From Selenomonadaceae bacterium (GTDB lineage: Bacteria > Bacillota > Negativicutes > Selenomonadales > Selenomonadaceae): a stretch of DNA of 37,343 bases. The stretch spans positions 1 to 37,343 of the forward strand of contig JAFSXD010000031.1 in assembly GCA_017444245.1 (NCBI GenBank), read 5' to 3'. The position numbers and the translations under genes are program-made. The notes beneath the pieces are model-generated. The model was not told the DNA's origin, did no database searches, and saw nothing but the letters and a program-made list of their open reading frames with translations. This document shows positions 15,860-22,549 of this stretch, piece by piece. Position 1 is the first letter of the stretch. Every line of letters begins with the position of its first letter.

Positions 15860-17104
15860 GTGAACAAATTGAAGTTCACATTTTTTTTAATCGGCGTACT
15901 TGTTCTGGGATTTTTTTTCGGTTTGTATGCTGATGACGTTGAAAAAATTTCTTCAGATATTCAAAACGAATACAAAAAAATTACAGATACAGAAATTGAA
16001 ATCGCTACGGTTACGAATGAAGCCGCCGTCAACAGTTTGGACTTCAGCAACGCGCCGCGTTTCAGCAATTATCAGGACCTCGTGCGCTATCTCAAGGAGT
16101 GCAAAAAAAATTTGGAAACAAAAGTTTCCGTCATGACGACTAACGGATTTTCTCCAAACATTAACGAATTGATTCAAGACGTTGCCTGTTGGAATTTGAA
16201 GTCCACAACGTACAGCAACGGCAGTGAAAATATCGGAATCGTTTTTGAATTTACAAATTATCCCGGCGAACGCGTCGCTTATGCCTACCTGCACAACGAC
16301 ACTTCTTTCTTGACCAACGAAGAAAAAAAATTGTACAAAATCGCCGTCCAAATCGTCAACGAGGCAAAAAAATTTTCGTCCGGACACACCAACCCCGCGC
16401 TTTATCGGGAACTGTACATTCACGACGCAATTACTCAACGCGTAAATTATTACAGCGGAAGTGGTTCAAAAAATCTTCAGCGCGCTCAATCCGCAATCGG
16501 CGCATTGATTGACGGGAAAGCAAATTGTCAAGGATATTCGGACGCGTTTTACATGCTGGGGACAATGTGTCGTTTGAACGTTGACAAAATCGCGGGCAAC
16601 GCGGGCAACGAATCGCATATGTGGAACGTCGTAAATTTCGGCGACGATAAATTTTATTTCGTGGACGTGACGTGGGACGACGCATCTTACACTTTTTCGG
16701 ACACGGGCGAATATTCCGGGCACATTTATTTCAACGCGCCCGCCGACGTTATGACAACGCATTCATGGAAAAATCCTCCCGTGAATCTCCAACAACACCC
16801 AGACGGACGATATTTTTATTACACGGAAGAATTTAATAACTCTGACGGAGAATTTTTTGGCGCGTACTTGAAGACGCCGCAGGATGCGTTGAAATACGTT
16901 GCAAAGAGAATTGCCAAAGGGCAGAATATGAATTACGTTTGCTCTGCCACTTACGACAAAAAATATTCTGAACCGCAATTTGCGATAAAGTATTTGACGA
17001 ATAATCTTTTGCCGAATATTTACGGTTGGCGTGGCAGTGTCAGGTTGAATGTATCGACGCGCGGAAATTACATGTTCTTTACGGTCGAATCAAAGCGGGG
17101 TTAG
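15860..17104 (+). CDS. Exported or membrane-anchored transglutaminase-like cysteine protease
   Basis: The 414 aa start with an uncleaved or signal-type hydrophobic helix (residues 5-23). A transglutaminase-like core follows with a complete triad: C223 in GKANCQGYSDAF, H253 in NESHMWNVV and D269 in YFVDVTWDD. Such secreted proteins are usually thiol hydrolases acting on cell-surface protein or peptide; the substrate is unknown. Residues about 30-210 form a poorly conserved helical region. Start GTG has GGAGGT 6 nt upstream. The TAG stop is directly followed by a family A array, then the heptose kinase gene. Confidence 0.82.
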   Translation: MNKLKFTFFLIGVLVLGFFFGLYADDVEKISSDIQNEYKKITDTEIEIATVTNEAAVNSLDFSNAPRFSNYQDLVRYLKECKKNLETKVSVMTTNGFSPNINELIQDVACWNLKSTTYSNGSENIGIVFEFTNYPGERVAYAYLHNDTSFLTNEEKKLYKIAVQIVNEAKKFSSGHTNPALYRELYIHDAITQRVNYYSGSGSKNLQRAQSAIGALIDGKANCQGYSDAFYMLGTMCRLNVDKIAGNAGNESHMWNVVNFGDDKFYFVDVTWDDASYTFSDTGEYSGHIYFNAPADVMTTHSWKNPPVNLQQHPDGRYFYYTEEFNNSDGEFFGAYLKTPQDALKYVAKRIAKGQNMNYVCSATYDKKYSEPQFAIKYLTNNLLPNIYGWRGSVRLNVSTRGNYMFFTVESKRG

Positions 17105-17128
17105 ATCGATGGATCGATGGATCGATAG
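17102..17128. repeat. Family A octad array after the transglutaminase-like gene
   Basis: Stop codon TAG then ATCG ATGG ATCG ATGG ATCG ATAG, the same word order as the array after murC-ddl. Confidence 0.95.
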
Positions 17129-17161
17129 AATTTTTTTAAACGCAGAAAAGTAGGGTTTGAC

Positions 17162-18184
17162 ATGGATAAACTTCAATGGAAAAAATTTTTTGAAAACAAA
17201 ACCGAACATTGTCGAGTTTTGGTAATCGGCGACGTGATGATTGACAAATATTATCACGGCGATGTAAGTAAATTTGCCAGCGATGCCCCCGTTCCCGTTG
17301 CCAAGATTGTAAAAAGACGTGCGGCACTCGGCGCGGCGGCGAACGTTGCAAATAATCTTGCGCTCATGGGTTGCAAAACTTACCTTGCAGGTTTTGTCGG
17401 CGACGACCACAATTTTGAAACTCTTTCCGATTTGCTCACGAAAAGTGAAATTAATCAAGACGGATTAATTACGACAAAATCTCCCACGACGACGAAAGTT
17501 AGAATCATCAGCGGGCATCAGCAAATGTTTCGTATGGATTTTGAAGAAAGTTCGCCGAAGGAAGACAGGTATTTTGAGCAACTTGAAAATTACGTTTGCA
17601 TGAGATTGAACGACGCCTTCGACGCGGTTGTTATCGCCGATTACGAAAAAGGAGTTTGCACGGAATATTTTTGCGCCGCAGTGATGAAAGCCGCCCACAG
17701 TCATGGCGTCCCCGTCGTCGTCCTGCCGTACGGACAACGTTGGATTAAATACGCGCAGGCAGATTATTTGACGCCAAATATTTCAAAGATAAACAAAGTC
17801 ATGCTTAGTCCCGTTGACGGAAAAGACAGTGACGCAGTCGAACGCGCGGGCAGGTACGTCATGAGAAAATTCAAAGTGAAAAATGTTTTGGCTACGCGTT
17901 CAGCTTACGGCGTCACGCTCGTCACGGAAAATAACGCCGTCCACATTCCAACGCGCTTTCAAGAAGTTTTCGACAGCGCGGGCGCATCTGATACCGTCGC
18001 CGCAGTTTTTTCAATGGCTCTTGCCGGCGGCTTGAAACCTGCTGACGGCGCATTCATTACGAACATTGCGGCAAGTGTCGTAATTTCAAAATCAGGAACT
18101 TATGCCGTGACGCGCAACGATATTTTCAAGGCGTTGGCGTTGTTTGAAGAAAATACTCCGCACGCCGTCGGCATGGCTAATTAA
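17162..18184 (+). CDS. rfaE1: PfkB-family sugar kinase, RfaE1/HldA-like
   Basis: Family members phosphorylate D-glycero-beta-D-manno-heptose-7-phosphate on the route to ADP-heptose for LPS. The 340 aa keep the RfaE1 order: VLVIGDVMIDKYYHG, FASDAPVPVAKI, AAANVANNLALMG, FVGDD, the TTTKVRIISGHQQMFRMD substrate segment and a C-terminal kinase motif. Several key positions deviate. The usual GGAANVA is GAAANVA, VDPKG is VVLPYG, and GAGDT is GASDT (catalytic Asp kept). No nucleotidyltransferase (RfaE2) domain is fused. It may be a diverged heptose kinase or one for a related sugar. Followed 20 nt later by def. Confidence 0.75.
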   Translation: MDKLQWKKFFENKTEHCRVLVIGDVMIDKYYHGDVSKFASDAPVPVAKIVKRRAALGAAANVANNLALMGCKTYLAGFVGDDHNFETLSDLLTKSEINQDGLITTKSPTTTKVRIISGHQQMFRMDFEESSPKEDRYFEQLENYVCMRLNDAFDAVVIADYEKGVCTEYFCAAVMKAAHSHGVPVVVLPYGQRWIKYAQADYLTPNISKINKVMLSPVDGKDSDAVERAGRYVMRKFKVKNVLATRSAYGVTLVTENNAVHIPTRFQEVFDSAGASDTVAAVFSMALAGGLKPADGAFITNIAASVVISKSGTYAVTRNDIFKALALFEENTPHAVGMAN

Positions 18185-18204
18185 TACAGCGAAGGAGCTA
18201 CAGA

Positions 18205-18669
18205 ATGGCAATACTTGAATTAAAATTGGCGGGCGATCCCGTGTTGAAGCAACACTGCGAAGAAGTCACGAAGATTGACAAACGCATAAAAAAACTTTTA
18301 GACGACATGGCAGAAACGATGTACGCCAGCGAAGGCGTTGGAATTGCCGCGCCGCAAGTCGGTGTTCTCCTTCGCGTTGTCGTCGTCGACGTGGACAAAA
18401 AACGTTACGAATTGATTAACCCCGTGATTACTTATCGCGAAGGTTCAGCTGTCGACTCTGAAGGTTGTTTGTCCTGTCCAAATCTTTTTGGCGACGTTGA
18501 ACGCGCAGAAAAAATTCGTGTGAAGTACACGACGCGATTTCACAAAGAAAAGGAACTTGAGGCGGAGGGGCTTTTGGCTCGTTGCATTCAGCACGAAATT
18601 GATCATCTTAACGGTCGACTTTTTATCGACATTGCGAAAAATATTTCTCACGGAAAAAAACAGAACTAA
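18205..18669 (+). CDS. def: Peptide deformylase
   Basis: Removes the N-formyl group from nascent proteins. All three motifs are intact in 154 aa: GVGIAAPQVG (44-53), EGCLS (C88, metal ligand) and HEIDH (H130, E131, H134). AAGGAG is 8 nt before the ATG. It lies in a plus-strand run with the kinase upstream and rex downstream, separated from rex by a family A array in the opposite orientation to the others. Confidence 0.97.
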   Translation: MAILELKLAGDPVLKQHCEEVTKIDKRIKKLLDDMAETMYASEGVGIAAPQVGVLLRVVVVDVDKKRYELINPVITYREGSAVDSEGCLSCPNLFGDVERAEKIRVKYTTRFHKEKELEAEGLLARCIQHEIDHLNGRLFIDIAKNISHGKKQN

Positions 18670-18717
18670 CGATCTAGCGATCTATCGATCCATCGATCCA
18701 TCGATCTATCGATCCAA
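18670..18717. repeat. Family A octad array, def-rex junction
   Basis: Twelve 4-mers right after the def stop: CGAT alternating with CTAG, CTAT, CCAT, CCAA. This is the longest regular family A array of octads, and the only one here inverted relative to the genes. Confidence 0.95.
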
Positions 18718-18730
18718 TTAAGGTGTTACC

Positions 18731-19357
18731 ATGCGGAACAAAAAAATTTCTAATGCGGCGGTTGGCAGAATTGTCCTTTACTACAGGACGCTGAAAACTT
18801 TGGAGCAAAGCGGCGAAAAAATTATTTCATCCGGCAAACTGTCAAAACTTTTGGAGTTCACGCCGGAACAAATTCGACAAGACCTTTCGTACTTCGGACA
18901 ATTCGGCGTTAAAGGTGTAGGCTATGACGTGGAAAATTTGCGGCGTAGCTTAGAAAATATTTTGGGGCTGAAGTACAGCTGGAATTTGGCGATTGTCGGC
19001 GTCGGCAACTTGGGGCGGGCGATTGCCAACTACAAAGCTTTTCCCGGAATGGGTTTTTTTGTCAACGCGCTTTTCGACGTTTCAAAAGATTTGATTGGAA
19101 AAAAAATTAACGGCGTGAAAATTTATGACAGTGAAAATCTCGGCTCTGTCGCAAAACGAAAATTTATTGACATTGGCGTTATCACCGTTCCCGAAGATCA
19201 AGCGCAAAAAGTTGTGAACGTTTTGGTTGACGTTGGCGTTAAGGGAATTTGGAATTTTGCGTCGACGAAAATTTTTGTGCCGCCTGAAGTCAGTATCGTT
19301 AATGAAGATTTGGCTGTTGGTCCTACTGCTTTAAGCTACAATTTGTCCAAGAAGTAG
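18731..19357 (+). CDS. rex: Redox-sensing transcriptional repressor Rex
   Basis: Rex senses the NADH/NAD ratio and represses fermentative and respiratory genes when NADH is low. The 208 aa have the N-terminal winged helix (ISNAAVGRIVLYYRTLKTL, TPEQIRQDLSYFGQFGVKGVGY) and a Rossmann domain with VGVGNLGRAIANY. The C-terminal helix (LSYNLSKK) completes the domain-swapped dimer. It sits directly before ndh, a plausible target, across an eight-unit heptad array. Confidence 0.97.
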   Translation: MRNKKISNAAVGRIVLYYRTLKTLEQSGEKIISSGKLSKLLEFTPEQIRQDLSYFGQFGVKGVGYDVENLRRSLENILGLKYSWNLAIVGVGNLGRAIANYKAFPGMGFFVNALFDVSKDLIGKKINGVKIYDSENLGSVAKRKFIDIGVITVPEDQAQKVVNVLVDVGVKGIWNFASTKIFVPPEVSIVNEDLAVGPTALSYNLSKK

Positions 19358-19360
19358 AAA

Positions 19361-19416
19361 CTACAAGCTACAAGCTACCAGCTACAAGCTACAAGCTACC
19401 AGCTAACAACTACAAG
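19361..19416. repeat. Family B heptad array, rex-ndh junction
   Basis: Eight heptads, with a 21-bp higher-order unit (CTACAAG CTACAAG CTACCAG) present twice, then CTAACAA CTACAAG fused to AGGAG, the ndh ribosome site. Confidence 0.95.
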
Positions 19417-19426
19417 AGGAGCGATT

Positions 19427-20698
19427 TTGAAAATGTCTAACGGAAGACCACATATCGTAATTGTCGGCGGAGGTTTCGGCGGAATAAAACTCGCTAAACT
19501 TTTCGCAAAAGAAAATGTTGATGTAACTTTGGTGGATCGCCACAACTTCCATTTATTTCAGCCGCTGTTGTACCAAGTTTCAACGGCTGTGTTATCCGAA
19601 GATGAAATTGCGTATCCAATCCGAACTTTTTTCCGCAGTAACAAAAATGTAAATTTTTTCATGGCAAAGGCAAGGGGCGTCGACCAAGCGCGAAATGTTT
19701 TGCTGACTAATCACGGCGAAATTTCCTACGATTATTTAGTTATTGCCGCCGGCGCGACGACAAATTTTTTCGGCATGAAAAGTGTCGAAGAGCACGCCTT
19801 CGGCATGAAATCAATTCAAGAGGCGTTGCACATTCGCAACCATGTTATTCATGAATTTGAACGCGCAGATAAACCCTACCGCACTCCTGAAGACAGAAAA
19901 AAACGCATGACTTTCGTCGTCGTTGGCGGAGGACCTACCGGCGTTGAAGAGGCGGGCGCGATTAGCGAATTGATTGAGATTCAGAAAAAAGAATTTCATC
20001 ACTTGGACTTCAACGACGTGCAAGTAATTTTGATTGAAGCGACGCCGCGTCTGTTGCCGATGATGCCGGAGGATTTGCAAAAAGAAACTGTCCGCGTGCT
20101 GGAGAAAAAAGGCGTCCGCGTCATGCTCGAAACTCAAGTTGTCGATTACGACGGCGATATTTTGTATTTGAAGAACGGCGTACAAATTCCAACGACGACA
20201 GTAATTTGGGCGGCGGGCGTTCGCGCAGTTGACCTCATGAGAAATTGCGGCGGCGAAAATATTCGTGACGGGCGGCTTGTCATTGAAGAAGACCTCATGG
20301 TTAAAGGCGCAGTGAATAAAAATTTCTTCGCGATAGGCGACTGCGCGTCTTTCATGCATGGAGATATGAAACGCCCATTGCCGACAGTTGCCCCCGTTGC
20401 AACTCAACAGGCGGTTGTTGCTCACAAAAATATTATGAAGTTAATCAAAGGCGACACCAACCTTGAAAAATTTGTCTACAAAGATTTGGGCGCAATGGCG
20501 ACGATCGGGCGCGGGCAAGCAGTCGTCGGCAAACCGCGTATGACGGGATTTTTGGCGTGGTGCGCGTGGATGTTCGTCCATTTAATTCGTCTTGCCGGCG
20601 CACACACAAACTTCACTGTCGCTATCAAATGGACGTGGAATTTACTTTCGGGCGTCAGGCTCGGAAGAATCATAGACAATATTACTTTGGACACTTGA
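19427..20698 (+). CDS. ndh: Type II NADH dehydrogenase (NDH-2), FAD-dependent
   Basis: A peripheral membrane flavoprotein that oxidises NADH with quinone without pumping protons. The 423 aa show the FAD Rossmann motif IVIVGGGFGGIKLAKLF, LVDRHNFHLFQPLLYQVST (NDH-2 quinone-site region), the NADH motif FVVVGGGPTGVEEAGAI, and FFAIGDCASF plus VAPVATQQAV for FAD. A C-terminal amphipathic segment (FLAWCAWMFVHLIRLAG) is the likely membrane anchor. I use TTG 19427 (AGAGGAG 5 nt upstream); ATG 19433 is the alternative. Downstream of rex, which fits NADH-responsive control. Confidence 0.93.
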   Translation: MKMSNGRPHIVIVGGGFGGIKLAKLFAKENVDVTLVDRHNFHLFQPLLYQVSTAVLSEDEIAYPIRTFFRSNKNVNFFMAKARGVDQARNVLLTNHGEISYDYLVIAAGATTNFFGMKSVEEHAFGMKSIQEALHIRNHVIHEFERADKPYRTPEDRKKRMTFVVVGGGPTGVEEAGAISELIEIQKKEFHHLDFNDVQVILIEATPRLLPMMPEDLQKETVRVLEKKGVRVMLETQVVDYDGDILYLKNGVQIPTTTVIWAAGVRAVDLMRNCGGENIRDGRLVIEEDLMVKGAVNKNFFAIGDCASFMHGDMKRPLPTVAPVATQQAVVAHKNIMKLIKGDTNLEKFVYKDLGAMATIGRGQAVVGKPRMTGFLAWCAWMFVHLIRLAGAHTNFTVAIKWTWNLLSGVRLGRIIDNITLDT

Positions 20699-20706
20699 AA
20701 AAATTA

Positions 20707-20735
20707 TTGACAACAAATTTCATTTGAGATATAAT
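20707..20735 (+). promoter_or_regulatory. Perfect consensus sigma-A promoter with no gene downstream
   Basis: TTGACA (20707-20712), exactly 17 nt, TATAAT (20730-20735). It is the best promoter in the window and faces only about 145 nt of non-coding sequence before a terminator. Confidence 0.85.
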
Positions 20736-20741
20736 TCAGCC

Positions 20742-20888
20742 AAGCTATCCTAAGCTCTCCTAAAAAATAATCACTTCATTTGGGCGATTTGTTGATTGGA
20801 AAAATTTTAAGCGGAAATTTTTCAACATGAAAACGATAAAACGGCTCAAAAAAAGACTCAACGTTCTTGGTTGAGTCTTATTTTTTTT
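20742..20888 (+). ncRNA. Candidate small RNA between ndh and the UPF0756 gene
   Basis: A transcript from the consensus promoter at 20707-20735 would start near 20742 and end at the terminator at 20853-20888, about 145 nt. Near its 5' end are two tandem copies of the decamer AAGCTMTCCT, whose TCTCCT/ATCCT cores could pair with Shine-Dalgarno sequences. A 15-codon frame MKTIKRLKKRLNVLG starts at 20827 and ends inside the terminator stem; its ribosome site is weak. I do not recognise a known RNA family. The next gene is on the other strand, so this is not an mRNA leader. Confidence 0.6.
20853..20888 (+). terminator. Strong terminator of the candidate small RNA
   Basis: 10-bp stem AAGACTCAAC (20853-20862) with GTTGAGTCTT (20870-20879), 7-nt loop, then A and T8. 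A flanking A-run may make it act also for the convergent gene. Confidence 0.92.
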
Positions 20889-20925
20889 GTCGTGAAAATT
20901 TTTTCGTCATGAAAATTTTTTTTCG

Positions 20926-21390
20926 TCACTTAAAATGTTCGAGAATTGCCATGACAAAGTAAGTGAAACCTGCGGCGATTAGCGGACCGACGGCAATTCC
21001 CTTGAAGAAGAAAACGCCCGCCATTGTGCCGACAATCAGCGCAGGAATGACGTTAGGATTTTCTTGCATAAGCGGCACGCCGACACCGCCCGATATTGCC
21101 GCCAAAAGCCCCGCAGTCACCGCGACAATTCCTATCGGCGTTTTGAAAGATTCAACAATCGTTTGCACCGTAACCGTTCCGTTCGCGATTGGCACGAGAA
21201 CCGCCGCCGTCAAAATAATTATTCCCAGCGTCAAGCCGTGACCGCCCATCCATTCGAGAATCACGGGTTGATTGCTGACTTGCGACAAAATTTTCAAAAT
21301 CAAAACGATTATCGCCGCGTAAGTGACTGTTGAGTTGTGCCCGACGACGCCCAAAATTAAAACTGCCGCCAATGCAATATATTCGCTCAT
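20926..21390 (-). CDS. UPF0756/DUF441 membrane protein
   Basis: A 154-aa integral membrane protein of the YeaL family, function unknown. Four to five hydrophobic segments: about 5-30, 48-66, 80-100, 112-135 and the end. Family features include LILGVVGHNSTVTYAA near the start and the glycine-rich GIVAVTAGLLAAISGGVGVPLM. Its ATG overlaps the stop of the upstream exported protein (ATGA), so the two are translationally coupled. Confidence 0.88.
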   Translation of the reverse strand: MSEYIALAAVLILGVVGHNSTVTYAAIIVLILKILSQVSNQPVILEWMGGHGLTLGIIILTAAVLVPIANGTVTVQTIVESFKTPIGIVAVTAGLLAAISGGVGVPLMQENPNVIPALIVGTMAGVFFFKGIAVGPLIAAGFTYFVMAILEHFK

Positions 21391-21950
21391 TTGCCACCGT
21401 CCGTAGCCAAAAGTAAAGTCGTTACCATGTCGTTAGAGTTCGTCATAATTATGATGTAAGTTTTTCCATGCGCGGCAATGTGAAGGTCTGAAGTATAAAC
21501 TCCGTTTTCGGTTTTTCCGCCCTTGACTAACTGCGCGGCTTGTTCCGGCGTGAAGTCCAAAGCCCAAAGAGTGGACAGCATGATATTTCTGTATTTGTCC
21601 GCCCAATTATCATTTACTTTGAAAACGAACTTCATGGAATGAACGCAACCGCTTGAGTCGACGTAGTACGCAACGAAACCTTCAGGCGGAGAGGACGCGT
21701 CGCCCGCGAAAAGTGCCGACCACGCAGTTAATCCGTAATTTGGCAAATCGCTTTTCTCGTCGCGAATCAAACCTGTTATCGCAATGGGGCAAGCTCTTTT
21801 CATCGTGTCCGTTTGCAACATTATCGTCATCTTTTGCAAAAAATTTTCCGCGCTGATATTTGAAAGCCTAACCTGCGCGGCGTTGCAAGTGGCGAAGGAG
21901 AAAAACGCCGTGCAAATTACCAAGCTGAACAAAAATTTTTTTACGTCCAT
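21387..21950 (-). CDS. Exported protein of unknown function, paralogue of the next gene upstream
   Basis: A 187-aa protein with a signal peptide (KKFLFSLVICTAFFSFATCNA, cleavage about residue 24). The mature part has no motif I recognise. It aligns with the 183-aa protein encoded just upstream: both have a helix near residue 35-50, a central WSA..-G.. segment, and a shared LSTLWALDFTPEQAAQLVKGG / LNTLNFTTDERTQILKGG block followed by ENGxYxSxL. A periplasmic role is likely. Overlaps the UPF0756 gene by four bases. Confidence 0.75.
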   Translation of the reverse strand: MDVKKFLFSLVICTAFFSFATCNAAQVRLSNISAENFLQKMTIMLQTDTMKRACPIAITGLIRDEKSDLPNYGLTAWSALFAGDASSPPEGFVAYYVDSSGCVHSMKFVFKVNDNWADKYRNIMLSTLWALDFTPEQAAQLVKGGKTENGVYTSDLHIAAHGKTYIIIMTNSNDMVTTLLLATDGGK

Positions 21951-21996
21951 GAACTTAAGCCTCCTCCAAAGAAAATTTTACATCAGCGGCAAAATT

Positions 21997-22548
21997 TTAA
22001 TCATCTATTGACAGAAAGGAAAATAAAGTGTTGTAAGCGATCTTGCCACTGCCGAACGCAATTTTTTTGTCAGCCGACTTTTGCAGTCTGGAAATATAAA
22101 GACCGTTTTCGTTCACCGCGCCGCCCTTCAAAATTTGAGTGCGCTCGTCCGTCGTGAAATTTAACGTGTTTAATGCAACTTCCCAAAAATTATTGTTCAC
22201 GATTTCTTGCGTCGCGCCGTCGACAATGTAAGCACCTATCGCCAGCAAGTGATTTTCTTTGTCCGTGAAAAAAGTTACACGGTCGCCTCCGGCTGAACTT
22301 CCTTTTGGAATAAGAGTCGCCGACCATCCCAAAACGGGTTCTGTGCCATCTTCCATGTCGAGGTCTCGGGCGCGTTGCAAATCGTTCACTTCCAAAAGTT
22401 TTTCCGCCAAATTTTTCTGCAGTTCCCCAACGAATTGTTCAACCGTCATGTCCGAAAGCAATTTTGATTCGGCACTTGCGGAGGCGGCTGAAAAAATTGT
22501 TGCGAACAACGCAATTACCATGAAAAATTTTTTGAACGTCTTAACCAT
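21997..22548 (-). CDS. Exported protein of unknown function, tandem paralogue
   Basis: A 183-aa product with a signal peptide (VKTFKKFFMVIALFATIFSAASASA). Shared blocks with the next gene (21387-21950) are VEQFVGELQKNL, LGWSATLIPKG, and ALNTLNFTTDERTQILKGGAVNENGLYISRL. The pair looks like an old tandem duplication. Start ATG 22548 directly follows the thrS stop (GAGGG 9 nt upstream lies in the thrS end), so it is probably expressed from the thrS transcript. An upstream in-frame start at 22599 would overlap thrS and spoil the signal peptide. Confidence 0.75.
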   Translation of the reverse strand: MVKTFKKFFMVIALFATIFSAASASAESKLLSDMTVEQFVGELQKNLAEKLLEVNDLQRARDLDMEDGTEPVLGWSATLIPKGSSAGGDRVTFFTDKENHLLAIGAYIVDGATQEIVNNNFWEVALNTLNFTTDERTQILKGGAVNENGLYISRLQKSADKKIAFGSGKIAYNTLFSFLSIDD

Positions 22549-22549
22549 G

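Noticed and set aside
18670..18717. Tandem arrays as a CRISPR
   Set aside because: Units are 4-8 bp without unique spacers, and no cas genes are present.
20690..20740. Rex operator at the small-RNA promoter
   Set aside because: No TTGTGA-N-TCACAA-like palindrome could be found around the -35/-10 boxes.
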